Part shown: positions 45,807 to 55,591 of the stretch, one piece after another
Position numbering within the stretch: the stretch's first letter is position 1
Layout: each line of letters starts with the position of its first letter
DNA from: Dysgonomonas sp. HGC4
Lineage (GTDB): Bacteria; Bacteroidota; Bacteroidia; Bacteroidales; Dysgonomonadaceae
Direction of reading: 5' to 3'
Assembly: GCF_001261715.1 (NCBI RefSeq)
Contig: NZ_CVRU01000056.1
Span: forward strand, 1-64,000
Length of the DNA stretch: 64,000 bases
Made by a program: the position numbers and the translations under genes
The notes under the pieces: model-generated
The model's input: only the letters and a program-made list of their open reading frames with translations
What the model was told of the DNA's origin: nothing
Databases searched by the model: none

Positions 45807-47649
45807 TGTATGGATAAAAATAACCGATTGCGATGGGTAGAAAACCCGTTTGTGTTACTTCTCGCTCTATTTTAAAACAAACAAACCTTTTGTTATTTAT
45901 AATAAAATCAGACCTGATATCAATATTATCTTCTAACTCGAACAAATATTTGTAAGGTCTAGTTGTATCAATACTAATTGCTTGACTATATATGTCACGA
46001 TTTAAATTTTTCAGCCTGAAAGGATCCCCTCCGACGGGACCGAAGTATCGAATTATTTTTGTTTTTTCAAAATATTCTGCCAAAGATTCCACCCATGCAA
46101 TTGGAAAGGTAGCCTTTGATGTATTAGGTTCGACCAAATCAAGTTCGGACAGCCCAGTATATACAGCTAATCGCATTTTAGTATAATTTGATTTATCATC
46201 TGACAGCTCCATATCACCTTCAACTAAAGACTGAATATCAAATTCATCATCGTAACTTGGAGATCCATCATACGAAAACAATGGATCATAGTTTCCGGCA
46301 ACAGGCAATTGAAGCCAATCGACAGGCTGAACATCACCTCTGTATTGTGTTGTTGTTACCATAGATGCAGGAATAATATCAAACTCGTGATCTAATTCCG
46401 TGGATTTGGGGTTGTTCATTAATGGAATGAATGAGTTTACCCGACGTGGAATAACCTCCTCTTTTCCGTTTACGGTTTTGCCTGTTCTGAAAGCAATAAA
46501 ATAATCGTATTTGAGGATATTCGTGAAGATCTTTTCAAAACGTTTAGTGTCTGTATCATCCTGAACTAAATTGTACAAATGTGTTAGAGTATAATAAGTA
46601 ACAATAGTGCCTCGTGCAGCAGCTTTTTCCATAATGCGTGAATCCATATTCATAAACGCATAATACTCATCACTATCCAGCGAATAACCTACATTTGCAA
46701 TACGTATGTCAAGATTGTTATCTTCATCCTCTGTTATTTTCAGTTCATCAATTGTTTTTAAAGTAACCATCTCTCTATTTTTTTGAGTGTTATGGTTATA
46801 AAGCAATTGAACCTCTCTCGTGTTTGAGTTTACAACAAACACACAATCAAACTGAAATTCAATTTTTGAAAGAAAGTCATTTACAGTCCATGAGGGCAAC
46901 ATTTTAGCAAATTCTAATGTCTGCATACCATGCACAATATACATATTCTTCAATACTTCATGCTCTTCAATTGCATTATATATCAATTTATATCCTATTG
47001 CTGCAATAACCTCCTTTATTATAAAGCAAAAATAAGGCTGTGGAACTTGTCCCGAAAATGCAGGAAAATAATAAGGCGCTCTTTTCCCTGGTGTTATATA
47101 ATCATTTATATAATATTTATTCCCAAACACACCTATAATATCTTCATAAGGCTCATAATCCGCATGATAAGGTAATAAGTGCCAATCGCGTTGTGGATAT
47201 GAAAATTGTAAAGAATCTAAAACCTGTTTTGCAACATCTAGCAAATCTGACTCTGCTTCCGGATCAGGCACAAAAAGTGCAGCTTTACCTAAATTAAGAT
47301 TCCTCAGATTAAGTTTACCACCTATAACAAAATTCATTTCTGAATTTCCGCTTAGTAATTGGATCATAACCTCTTTCTCTGAGATATCCATTATCTTTTC
47401 CGTACCATTCAGATAAACCCTACCATTTATAATAAGTATAGCACGGCGTTTAGTTGGAATTTCGTTATCTATATTATTACGATTGATATATTGATATACT
47501 TTTGCATTCACAGCTTTTAGCAACGAAATAGATATATCATACGTATATTGACTATCTTTTGTATAAACAGGATTCTCTTCCAATAATGGAAAAGAAAAAT
47601 CTTCTTCTAATATAACCAGTTGATTATCTATATATAATTCTGTTGTCAT
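45790..47649 (-). CDS. Probable phage tail hub/tip protein
   Basis: 619 aa, mostly beta-strand. It begins TTELYIDNQLVILEEDFSFPLLEENPVY and includes YTYDISISLLKAVNAKVYQYINR, a pattern I associate with proteins encoded after the tape measure in Bacteroidetes siphophage-like elements. The middle includes LPSWTVNDFLSKIEFQFDCVFVVN, similar in spirit to baseplate hub domains. Its start overlaps the end of the tape measure gene by 4 bp (ATGA), so translation is coupled. The assignment rests on position and size; I see no diagnostic motif. Confidence 0.6.
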   Translation of the reverse strand: MTTELYIDNQLVILEEDFSFPLLEENPVYTKDSQYTYDISISLLKAVNAKVYQYINRNNIDNEIPTKRRAILIINGRVYLNGTEKIMDISEKEVMIQLLSGNSEMNFVIGGKLNLRNLNLGKAALFVPDPEAESDLLDVAKQVLDSLQFSYPQRDWHLLPYHADYEPYEDIIGVFGNKYYINDYITPGKRAPYYFPAFSGQVPQPYFCFIIKEVIAAIGYKLIYNAIEEHEVLKNMYIVHGMQTLEFAKMLPSWTVNDFLSKIEFQFDCVFVVNSNTREVQLLYNHNTQKNREMVTLKTIDELKITEDEDNNLDIRIANVGYSLDSDEYYAFMNMDSRIMEKAAARGTIVTYYTLTHLYNLVQDDTDTKRFEKIFTNILKYDYFIAFRTGKTVNGKEEVIPRRVNSFIPLMNNPKSTELDHEFDIIPASMVTTTQYRGDVQPVDWLQLPVAGNYDPLFSYDGSPSYDDEFDIQSLVEGDMELSDDKSNYTKMRLAVYTGLSELDLVEPNTSKATFPIAWVESLAEYFEKTKIIRYFGPVGGDPFRLKNLNRDIYSQAISIDTTRPYKYLFELEDNIDIRSDFIINNKRFVCFKIEREVTQTGFLPIAIGYFYPYTKKEA

Positions 47650-50600
47650 TTGCCTCTTGATTTATTACTGATCAATCTGTTATATGTGTCCATAGCCTGC
47701 TTAATACCGCTAGGACCTGTCACACTGTTTACTGTATTGAACGGCTCATTAAGCCTTTCTTTCAATTGTCGGTTTGTTTCGGCGACATCTAGCAATACAT
47801 TAACCAGGTATTCGTTTTGTTGCTGTAACTCAACTTTTGCTGCTTCATCGGCTTGACGGGGCAATTGTGCAACACGCTCCTTGTATTCTAATGCAGATGC
47901 AAAATCATGTGATCTCAAGCCCGACACTGTATTTGTTCGTTGAGCCTGATCTACGACATCGAAGACACGGCGAACATAGGGATTGTTAACTGCTTCTGCA
48001 TTACCTACAAATTCGCCTTTGTGTACCAATCCGGCTACATCGTATTTGCGTCCGGGATCTGTGTACCCTCCGACCCAATAATTTGCCATTGCAGCCTCAT
48101 GCTGTTTTTTAATCGCTCCTACATTTATTAGTCCGGCTGCCGTTGCCACTCCGGCGGCAATGGGTGCTAATGCAGGACCTACAATCGGGATGGCTGCCGT
48201 AGATGAATAGGCGTTGATTGCAGACTGAGCTGTTTGAGCCAATGCCATTGCTATTTGAATTTTGAAGGATCGGTTTTCACTGTCTCTATTCGCCTGTGCT
48301 AACTCCCTATCCCTTTGCTCTTCTAGCTTCTTTACTTTTTTAGAGTTATTACCGGCTGCTTTTATCTGAGCTTCATATCTTTTATTGATTGAGGCTGTTT
48401 CGGCTTCATTTGTGGCTCTTACATAGGATGAATAAGAGTTCATCAACTCTTGCAAAGATTCGAGAGCAAATTGGGTTGTTTGCAACATTCTCTCTCTTTT
48501 GGCTCTATCCTGTTCCTCCTCAAGTAAATTGTATTTCTCAATGATGGCTAACCTCATTTGCTCATACAATTCTGTATTTTGCAGGTTATCAGCAAGCGAC
48601 TCATCTAAGAATGCAAGCTCCATCGCACGAGCCTCCTCAAGAGATTCAATCGTTCTCTTTTTATTGAGGCGATCTCTTACTTCTGCATTCTCTTCATAAT
48701 ATTTTGCTTGTTTATCAAGCGATTCTTTTTGCAATTGAAGACGTTGCTCCTCTGAGATTCCATCGATTGACATTTTCTCAGCAGTATAGCCGATATCAAG
48801 CAGTAGCAATTGACTTTTATACAACCTTTCGGATATCAAACCCTTTGCCCTGTTTTCAGCTAATAAAGATTCTTCAACGGCTTGAGCCTCTTCCAAAGCC
48901 TTTAGTTTTAGCCTAATTTCGGGTCTTTCTATCTTACTCATTTTCTCTTTATGCTGTTTTTCGAGCAATTCGAGAGCTGCGAGTTGATCAGCCGTCAATT
49001 TTTCACGGCTTACACCGAACAATCCCAATTCTTTTAATCGGGTATCGTATGCTTCCTGTTCTGCTTTGGCTGGATCTGCATTCAGGATAATTCGTTTTAA
49101 ATCGGCTTGAAGTTTAATTTCTCGATCTAATATTGTATTATCAATCTCTGAAATTTGTTTTAATAAATCATCTTTTACAGCCGGATCTGAAACGGCTTTC
49201 TTTAAGAGATTGAGTTGTGTAATCCTTTTTTTATCATATTCATCTTGTGCTGCGAGTAGTTGATTATTAAATTCAAACTCTGACATCTGTTCATCATCAC
49301 GAAATTTCTTTTTGATAGCTGAAATAGTATCATTATGTTCTATCTCAAGCTTTCGCATTGCATCTTTTATCCTTTTATTTTGAACGCCTACCTTTTCGGG
49401 TTTACCCGGAGGATCCACAAGAGGAGGAGGTACTTTTGCAACTTCTTTAGACAACTCTAATTCCTTAGCCTTTTCTTCTACAATTTTACGCTGAACATCA
49501 ACCTTCTGATTAAGATTATTCAGTTCTACACTATCTGTAAATGCGTTATCTGTTGAAAATGGAGTGTTAGGTTTTTGTTGAACAATAGATGGAAATAATT
49601 TTGCTGCTTGTTGCTCCTCCAATATTGATAACTTAGCTTTTTCGTTCTTCAACTCATTCTCTAAATATGCAGCATTGGTTTTAAGAGACTGTAAATTCTT
49701 CTCATTCTGAGTATCTTTAGTCTCCATGTAAAGACCTGCATAGAATAGTTGTTGCTTTTCAAGATCCTCATTTTCCTTTTTTAAGTCTCTTATTGAATTT
49801 TTTCGAAGAGCTATTGCATTAGCGTATCGATCAGGGTCAATATCAGAAATTTCACTTTCTAGTTTTTTAATTTCATCCAAATTATCAACTATTGATGCCC
49901 CTATTTCATCCACTTTGGCTTGAGAAGCTTTAGCTCTCGCATTTTTCAATAGAGCAACCGTATAAGCTTCCACCGATTTAGTTGCCTCTTGAGTATTAAT
50001 ATTTTCTAAACTTAGGTTACCTAAATATTCGGGAGATATTTCATTGAGACGTTTTATTGCCTTCAATCTCTCTTCTTTACTTACCTTTTCGTTTTTAGCA
50101 ACTCGTAATAACAGATCTAATTCATTTTTTTCACCTATAATTGACTTCTGAGCCTCTTTATGAACATCATTCAATAACTTAGCCGTAGATGCAGCCTCTT
50201 TTGAATTTACTGAGAGTACAAATATTCCGGCTGCTAATGCTGCGATAACTGCTGTCAATATCACTAAAGGATTCGTCAAACCTGTTACGGCTGCAAATGC
50301 TAACATTGCTCCTCTTGCTTTCGCAACTTGTCCTGTTAGTGTGTAATATGCAACTTGAAGAGCATAGATAGTACCACGCAAAAGAATCATTATTGCATTT
50401 TGAGCTTGCAAGGCTCTATAATGTAAAGTCTCAATGATAGTCCACTTTCCAGTTAATGCAGTCATTAATTTAACAGCAACCATGTAAGTTCCTACTGTTA
50501 CAACTAAGCTTGTAATTGCTTTACCATACTTGATAAAGAAGTCAATAACAGAAGGTAATATCTTTACTAAATAGGTCATTCCGTTTGTTGATTTGATCAA

Positions 50601-52034
50601 CGCCGGACTTAATCGTTCGCCAAGTTCTAAAGAAGCATCATAAAATGCTTTACGTCCTTTTTCAAGTGTCGCTTTTAGGTTATTATTCTTGATTTCGTAC
50701 TCTTGAGTAATTGATGTTCCTTCTGCAAAAGCTTTATTAGATATTTCTTGAGCAACATTTACTTTATCAATATTGGTTGCCAAAGCCGAAAGTACACCTA
50801 CTGCACGTGCACCATCCAGCCCCATATCCTTGAACATAGGTATGAGCTGCTGAAAACCGCCTTTCTGAGAAAGAGCAGTTAATACCTCCTTTATCGCTGC
50901 GTTGGTATCTTCTTTTAGTAGTTTGTTGAATTTAGTAATTTCAAGACCTGCAATTTTCGCGAATTTAGCAGGATCACCCATCAACTTCATAATGAAGTTC
51001 TGAACGGCTGTGGCTGACATTTCAACGGCTTGTCCCGACTGATCAAGAGCAGAAGCATAACCTAAAATGTTTTGAATAGATATTCCTGCTTGAGCTGCTA
51101 CCCCACCCAATCGTTGTGCAAAGTCAACCATATAAGATTCCGAAGCAGTTGAACTGGCTCCAAGTTCATTGATCGCTGAACCAATTGCAAGCATACGCCC
51201 TCTCAAATCTAACTTATCAAGTTCTTTTGTGGATCGGGCAAAAACATCGGATATTTTTCCGATATCCTTCATTGCTCCTTCTCCAAGATCTTCACCGAGT
51301 GATACATCAATTTGATTTGCTGCTACAACAAAATCAAGAATATCCTTTTTAGAGGTTTTACCGAGTTTTCCGGCATCACGAGCTAATAGATTTAATTGCT
51401 CGCGAGTAGTCCGGGTATCCATTTTCTTAAATTCCTCATTCAGATCTACAACCTGATCACGTGTGAATCCTGTTGTTTTCATTACATCAGAATACACATC
51501 ATCCATCTTTGCAACTTCTTCTGCCATTTTACGAAAAGCAAAAGATAATCCCGTGACGGATGCCAATACAGCAGTAACAACACCGAAATATTTATTAAAC
51601 CCGTCTGTCATTTTCGACCAACGAGATTGTGTTACCTGACTTTCTGCATTGATTTTTCCGAGTTCGGATCTTACGGCTTTTATCTTGCGTTGCAACTCAT
51701 CCCATTCCTTAGAGCCACGAGCAACTTTTCCCGAATTGAGTTCTTTATTTAGTTGGGTGAGTGCTTTCTTAAGATCATTAGGACCCGATGTTGAAAGGTT
51801 ATTCATTACCTTATTCACATCGAATGAGGAACGGATAATGTTTCTCATTTCCCTATTGACCTGCTGTAATGCTTTATTTGATTTATCGAATGCCTTTTTA
51901 TCTCCGGCTTTGGAAGCTTCGACCATTCTGTCGCGGTACTCCCTTGCTAGAACTTCGAGTTTAGAGAGTTCCTGTTCGGCTGATTGACCGTCAACGGTTA
52001 CTCGTGTTTGAGCCTGATTTACTATATTCGCCAT
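47646..52034 (-). CDS. Phage tail tape measure protein
   Basis: About 1462 aa from the ATG at 52034 (starts MANIVNQAQTRVTVDGQSAEQ); the frame extends upstream to 52088 but the extra residues look like read-through of the terminator region. Residues about 180-480 form the TP901-type core (MDDVYSDVMKTTGFTRDQV.., ..LGASSTASESYMVDFAQRLGG.., MGLDGARAVGVLSAL). Membrane-like segments lie near 510-640 (IVLTAVIAALAAGIFVLSV-type), and long coiled-coil regions follow to about 1290. Near the end VAGLVHKGEFVGNAEAVNNPYVR is a common tape-measure tail motif. It sets tail length. A terminator separates it from the lysis genes. Confidence 0.93.
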   Translation of the reverse strand: MANIVNQAQTRVTVDGQSAEQELSKLEVLAREYRDRMVEASKAGDKKAFDKSNKALQQVNREMRNIIRSSFDVNKVMNNLSTSGPNDLKKALTQLNKELNSGKVARGSKEWDELQRKIKAVRSELGKINAESQVTQSRWSKMTDGFNKYFGVVTAVLASVTGLSFAFRKMAEEVAKMDDVYSDVMKTTGFTRDQVVDLNEEFKKMDTRTTREQLNLLARDAGKLGKTSKKDILDFVVAANQIDVSLGEDLGEGAMKDIGKISDVFARSTKELDKLDLRGRMLAIGSAINELGASSTASESYMVDFAQRLGGVAAQAGISIQNILGYASALDQSGQAVEMSATAVQNFIMKLMGDPAKFAKIAGLEITKFNKLLKEDTNAAIKEVLTALSQKGGFQQLIPMFKDMGLDGARAVGVLSALATNIDKVNVAQEISNKAFAEGTSITQEYEIKNNNLKATLEKGRKAFYDASLELGERLSPALIKSTNGMTYLVKILPSVIDFFIKYGKAITSLVVTVGTYMVAVKLMTALTGKWTIIETLHYRALQAQNAIMILLRGTIYALQVAYYTLTGQVAKARGAMLAFAAVTGLTNPLVILTAVIAALAAGIFVLSVNSKEAASTAKLLNDVHKEAQKSIIGEKNELDLLLRVAKNEKVSKEERLKAIKRLNEISPEYLGNLSLENINTQEATKSVEAYTVALLKNARAKASQAKVDEIGASIVDNLDEIKKLESEISDIDPDRYANAIALRKNSIRDLKKENEDLEKQQLFYAGLYMETKDTQNEKNLQSLKTNAAYLENELKNEKAKLSILEEQQAAKLFPSIVQQKPNTPFSTDNAFTDSVELNNLNQKVDVQRKIVEEKAKELELSKEVAKVPPPLVDPPGKPEKVGVQNKRIKDAMRKLEIEHNDTISAIKKKFRDDEQMSEFEFNNQLLAAQDEYDKKRITQLNLLKKAVSDPAVKDDLLKQISEIDNTILDREIKLQADLKRIILNADPAKAEQEAYDTRLKELGLFGVSREKLTADQLAALELLEKQHKEKMSKIERPEIRLKLKALEEAQAVEESLLAENRAKGLISERLYKSQLLLLDIGYTAEKMSIDGISEEQRLQLQKESLDKQAKYYEENAEVRDRLNKKRTIESLEEARAMELAFLDESLADNLQNTELYEQMRLAIIEKYNLLEEEQDRAKRERMLQTTQFALESLQELMNSYSSYVRATNEAETASINKRYEAQIKAAGNNSKKVKKLEEQRDRELAQANRDSENRSFKIQIAMALAQTAQSAINAYSSTAAIPIVGPALAPIAAGVATAAGLINVGAIKKQHEAAMANYWVGGYTDPGRKYDVAGLVHKGEFVGNAEAVNNPYVRRVFDVVDQAQRTNTVSGLRSHDFASALEYKERVAQLPRQADEAAKVELQQQNEYLVNVLLDVAETNRQLKERLNEPFNTVNSVTGPSGIKQAMDTYNRLISNKSRGK

Positions 52035-52089
52035 TTCCAATGTATTTTGAGCGAAAATAGCAGGAGAGAGAATGGCTAGAAAAGACATA

Positions 52090-52117
52090 AAAAAGCCCGA
52101 ATCTCACGACTCAGGCA
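52090..52117 (-). terminator. Terminator after the endolysin gene
   Basis: On the minus strand GCCTGAGTC pairs with GATTCGGGC (two G-U pairs) around GTGA and runs into TTTTTT. It lies between the endolysin stop and the tape measure start. Confidence 0.8.
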
Positions 52118-52150
52118 TTTCTCAATAGTTATAATAACAAAAATAGCATT

Positions 52151-52513
52151 CTAATACATCCAAGCTACTTGAGTTGGCAAATTCGATCCGGCTCCAATAT
52201 GGATATAGGTTTTAGCTATACCTATACGTTTTATACCCAGTTTATAAGCAGCTCTTAGAATCTTAAATCGATTTGTTGAGTCATTGCATCTAATATCAAC
52301 AGCTTTTGCTTGAGGGTGATCACCTGATCCGCTTCTACCTTTCGACTTCTCCCATGCAGGAGAACGATAAGCACAATTTAATACTAAGGGTATTCCTGCT
52401 CCTTCTCTGAGAGCATCTAAGAGATTCATAAACTCTTGATCCATGTCCTGTAACGAACACGAAGGTGTACACTTTTGGAACTCTTCTTCTTTAAAATATT
52501 TACTTGTTATCAT
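52151..52513 (-). CDS. M15-family peptidase, phage endolysin
   Basis: 120 aa from the ATG at 52513. The zinc site of the M15A D-Ala-D-Ala peptidase fold is visible: His and Asp in GDHPQAKAVDIRC (H-x6-D) and the last His in TYIHIGAG. LNCAYRSPAWE is the arginine-bearing family block. It cleaves peptidoglycan cross-links during host lysis. The start overlaps the end of the holin gene by 14 bp, giving a holin-endolysin lysis pair. It is shorter than cellular carboxypeptidases, as usual in phages. Confidence 0.9.
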   Translation of the reverse strand: MITSKYFKEEEFQKCTPSCSLQDMDQEFMNLLDALREGAGIPLVLNCAYRSPAWEKSKGRSGSGDHPQAKAVDIRCNDSTNRFKILRAAYKLGIKRIGIAKTYIHIGAGSNLPTQVAWMY

Positions 52514-52952
52514 CTTGTTTACCAAATATGAAGTTATATAATTCAGGCATTCTCTTCACTATTTGCAATCCAAACCAGTGGTATAAAAACGCAAAGACTC
52601 TATTTGTTGGGAAAAGAATACATATATTTCTGAGGGTATTACTCACATAGAAAGCAAGAAATATATAGGTTAGTGTTTTAACGAAAAACAGCGATTCATC
52701 TACGTCTCCCATTCTGTCACCAATAACGAAGGTACTTGCTATAATAGATAAATACATAGCTAAGAAAATCAATGATAGTAAGACTTTCTTGAGTCTTATT
52801 CGATCATCATTACGAAAGATATCAACAAGTATTCCTGCTGCGATATCTGCCAAGAAAACGAGTCCTAATATTATCATTGGATTCCACACGGGTTCCAGAT
52901 ATGAGATTATTGCACCAATAATCCCGACAAAAAACAATTTAATTATATCCAT
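52500..52952 (-). CDS. Phage holin-type membrane protein
   Basis: 150 aa with about four hydrophobic helices (IKLFFVGIIGAIISYL, MIILGLVFLADIAAGILV, VLLSLIFLAMYLSIIASTFV, VKTLTYIFLAFYVSNTL) and a charged C-terminal tail. The pattern LGLVFLADIAAGI..KKVLLSLIFL is that of phage_holin_4-like/toxin-secretion holins. It sits directly before the M15 endolysin and overlaps it. It would form membrane lesions that let the endolysin out. Confidence 0.75.
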   Translation of the reverse strand: MDIIKLFFVGIIGAIISYLEPVWNPMIILGLVFLADIAAGILVDIFRNDDRIRLKKVLLSLIFLAMYLSIIASTFVIGDRMGDVDESLFFVKTLTYIFLAFYVSNTLRNICILFPTNRVFAFLYHWFGLQIVKRMPELYNFIFGKQDDNK

Positions 52953-52960
52953 ATTATTAG

Positions 52961-55027
52961 TTAATATTTAGATTTATCATAAATCACACTGATAGATTTA
53001 CGCTCTCTTTGATCATATGCAACATCTGAACCTAGCCTCACAAGACTGACCGTTTTATCGTCAAGATTAATACCGACGGCATTTATACAGTCTTGTGATT
53101 GAGTACCTTCAAGTCGCGGAGTATCAGAAAATTTATCTTCCATTTTTGTGCATGAGACTGTACAACTTAGCTGTGTCGTATTCTCTATAAAACCAAATTT
53201 ATCATAATGCTCGTGTCCAGTAAAGTAGCATATAAACTCCTGCTTTCCCGTAAATGTGACATTCACAACGTTAGCAGGCAAATCGGCAGATGATGTTGTA
53301 TATGTTTTATTTAATGATGTGCCTTGCTTCCAAGCTTCGACAATATCTCTAACGGGGTTCTCTCCATTTTGATAAAATGTGTACACTATTGTTTCTGTTG
53401 TATTATCAAAGAAATTATTTACGCCTGTAATAACTTCTCCCGAAGGTCTTTTGAGTCCTGTTCCAATAATTTTGCCCGCGGGCTGATGTGTTACGATAAT
53501 GGCTTTTGTTGTAGCTTTCAAGGTGTTGATCAACCACAATAGTTGTGTATCGGTTAGATAACTATTGCTAGTACCCGATTTCTGACTTTCATATTCATCT
53601 ATAAATATGAATCGTACTCCTTCTATATCTTTATAATAGTAGTTTTTCGAAGACGAGGCTAAGCCCCATTTCGCCCAGAATGGCTGCATAAACTTTACAT
53701 TTGCTGCTGCTGTTGTACCATTTTGCAGATCGTGATTTCCGAGACAATGATAAACTGTCTTAAGAGAAGGCAAAGCTATATCTTGATATGTTTGAAAATC
53801 ATCAACTATTGTACTAGCTACAATATCACCGCAATTTATTCCAAACGGAATTGTAGAATATTGGTTAATTGCTTCAAATACTCTTCTTATTTGTTCTTTT
53901 TGTCCGTGAGGGTCGCTGAATTGAATAAAGCTGAATATATTATTTTTAACAGGGTTTGCGAGTCCTCCAATTTTTTTTGACAATGCTTGCACTGCTACTT
54001 CTTTTGTCTTATTAAGACCCCTTACCGAAGAATCGTTAATAACAGTTCCACCGCCTGTATTGCCGCCTTCTTCTAAAATAGCAGAAGTAGCTATAACGCC
54101 TACACAAAGATCACGCGTCAGGCTAAATCCGGGATTTGTTCCGTAAAATGCATACCCACCCGCAACGGGATTGGCTCTTGTTGTATTGACCAAAAATTCG
54201 GCTGAATTGCTAGGTTCTCCGATTCCGAGAAACTCTGTTCCTGCTAGTGTTATCTCGTTTGGGAATGTTAATATTTGATCTCCTAGAGTCGTTATTGACA
54301 GGTTGAACGAAGAAATAACCGTTCTTGGATTAGGTATTCCTGTTGCAACGCTGATCGTGAGCGTGCCTATTCTACTAACATTTAATCTGATTCGATTAAT
54401 AGGCACACCTCTCAATACACTTTGTTCTAAGTAATAAAAGGCATATCCTCTTGAGGATACAGTACCCGAATCGGAAAAAGGAATAAGTTCTGTTAAACGC
54501 TTAGAGCTGCCTACATCTTGCCAACTGTCATCTAATAGATAGCTTGTCAAAGCTGCCCCTATAAATAGCTCTGTTACCCATCCTGTTTGAAGTTTATAAG
54601 ATAAAATTTGCCCTATTCCTCTTTGAGCTGCAGGTACTGCACCTCTAGCCGTTTTTCTGTCAATATAGGTTAATGTAGTCGCTTGTGTCACATTATAAAT
54701 GACTTTTTTATCTACCTTTCCAGACACGTCAATTTCAGGTATCGTTCCACCCTCAGTACGAACAACTGTATAAGTTTTGCCTCCAATTGTTTTAGTTTCG
54801 TCTGCTTTTTTGTCTAATTCAACTTTTAAACCAGCCGTTGAAATAACTTCATTTGTTTTATTTGTAACAGTTTGAACAATCTTTATCGCAACTGAGGCTA
54901 CATATTCTTTAACCCAAATTATTGCATTCAGCATCCACGAACCAATTCTGATAGCTGTATTAGCTTTAGGAAACACTTCATCACGTATCTCCTGTGCATC
55001 CTTTATTAATTCATTCTCATCAATCAT
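52961..55027 (-). CDS. Phage tail fibre protein with C-terminal calcineurin-like phosphoesterase domain
   Basis: 688 aa. The N-terminal part (about 1-110) has a coiled-coil and fibre-attachment look (VKEYVASVAIKIVQTVTNKTNEVISTAGLKVELDKKAD). The middle (about 115-330) is beta-rich. Residues about 360-640 are a complete metallophosphoesterase: FIQFSDPHGQ, INCGDIVAS, YHCLGNHDLQN, IIVTHQPAG and CYFTGHEHYDKFG. The enzyme domain could remove or cleave phosphate-containing surface decorations during adsorption; this is inference. It is expressed with the small zinc protein upstream and the holin downstream. Confidence 0.8.
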   Translation of the reverse strand: MIDENELIKDAQEIRDEVFPKANTAIRIGSWMLNAIIWVKEYVASVAIKIVQTVTNKTNEVISTAGLKVELDKKADETKTIGGKTYTVVRTEGGTIPEIDVSGKVDKKVIYNVTQATTLTYIDRKTARGAVPAAQRGIGQILSYKLQTGWVTELFIGAALTSYLLDDSWQDVGSSKRLTELIPFSDSGTVSSRGYAFYYLEQSVLRGVPINRIRLNVSRIGTLTISVATGIPNPRTVISSFNLSITTLGDQILTFPNEITLAGTEFLGIGEPSNSAEFLVNTTRANPVAGGYAFYGTNPGFSLTRDLCVGVIATSAILEEGGNTGGGTVINDSSVRGLNKTKEVAVQALSKKIGGLANPVKNNIFSFIQFSDPHGQKEQIRRVFEAINQYSTIPFGINCGDIVASTIVDDFQTYQDIALPSLKTVYHCLGNHDLQNGTTAAANVKFMQPFWAKWGLASSSKNYYYKDIEGVRFIFIDEYESQKSGTSNSYLTDTQLLWLINTLKATTKAIIVTHQPAGKIIGTGLKRPSGEVITGVNNFFDNTTETIVYTFYQNGENPVRDIVEAWKQGTSLNKTYTTSSADLPANVVNVTFTGKQEFICYFTGHEHYDKFGFIENTTQLSCTVSCTKMEDKFSDTPRLEGTQSQDCINAVGINLDDKTVSLVRLGSDVAYDQRERKSISVIYDKSKY

Positions 55028-55029
55028 AT

Positions 55030-55137
55030 CTAATTTGTATGTTTCGTTTTACACTTAGGACAATAAAATACGTTGCACCTCACACAGTAAATGAAACCGC
55101 AACAGGTACAAGCTATCTCTTCACAATGATTTGCCAT
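55030..55137 (-). CDS. 35-residue cysteine-rich (zinc-ribbon-like) protein
   Basis: ATG at 55135-55137 to TAG at 55030-55032. Of 35 residues seven are Cys (at 5, 10, 12, 13, 18, 21, 26) plus an eighth at 29, with His at 4 and 33. CTCC, CVRC and CPKC form pairs able to bind one or two zinc ions. The stop is 2 bp before the start of the tail-fibre gene, and a terminator ends the gene before it, so it begins the fibre-holin-endolysin operon. No homologue is known to me; a real product is supported by the start, spacing and cysteine pattern. Confidence 0.6.
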   Translation of the reverse strand: MANHCEEIACTCCGFIYCVRCNVFYCPKCKTKHTN

Positions 55138-55182
55138 TTCTTTTTTGTGCTAAGTAAATAATGAATGAAGGATGGAGAAAAG

Positions 55183-55212
55183 ACAAAAAAAGGAACGATT
55201 ATTTCGTTCCTT
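55183..55212 (-). terminator. Terminator of the neck-gene operon
   Basis: AAGGAACGA and TCGTTCCTT form a 9-bp stem with a short loop, and the minus strand continues into TTTTTTT. The hairpin overlaps the stop codon of the gene ending at 55199. Confidence 0.85.
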
Positions 55213-55591
55213 CAATTACCTGCTGTATAACGTGTGTAAAGTCTTTACCGCTCATATCAGCCATCTTTTCGGCTAATTTCATGCAGTAATAATAATATTT
55301 TTTGTTTAACCAAGGTCGTGGCACTCTATCGGGATGGAAACCTAAATCTCCGCTATTCCCTTTTGAAACTTCCCTACCTGTTCCTCGTTCTACGAAAATA
55401 CCATACTCATTAAAAGTGTGCTCAATTACTTCTTTAAAAGTCCCCATGTGTTTTATAGGAGAAGCATGAACCGATTCAACTAAACTACCAGTATCAAACA
55501 CCTTATAAGCTGCTAGTTTTTCAACCCAAATATTCACCATCACTTGTGACCATGAGCGAAGATATGCTTCTCTATCTTTGTTATTCGTCAT
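55199..55591 (-). CDS. Phage neck/tail-completion-type protein (gp10-like)
   Basis: 130 aa from the ATG at 55591 (MTNNKDREAYLRSW..), overlapping the upstream gene end by 11 bp. The pattern VFDTGSLVESVHASP..KEVIEHTFNEYGIFVERGTG..PRPWLNKKYY is the general layout of HK97 gp10-like minor proteins: D-T-G-x-L at the start, Y-x-x-x-V-E-x-G-T in the middle, R-P-W/F near the end. These sit at the head-tail junction. Confidence is moderate because the match is of pattern only. Confidence 0.65.
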   Translation of the reverse strand: MTNNKDREAYLRSWSQVMVNIWVEKLAAYKVFDTGSLVESVHASPIKHMGTFKEVIEHTFNEYGIFVERGTGREVSKGNSGDLGFHPDRVPRPWLNKKYYYYCMKLAEKMADMSGKDFTHVIQQVIEGTK

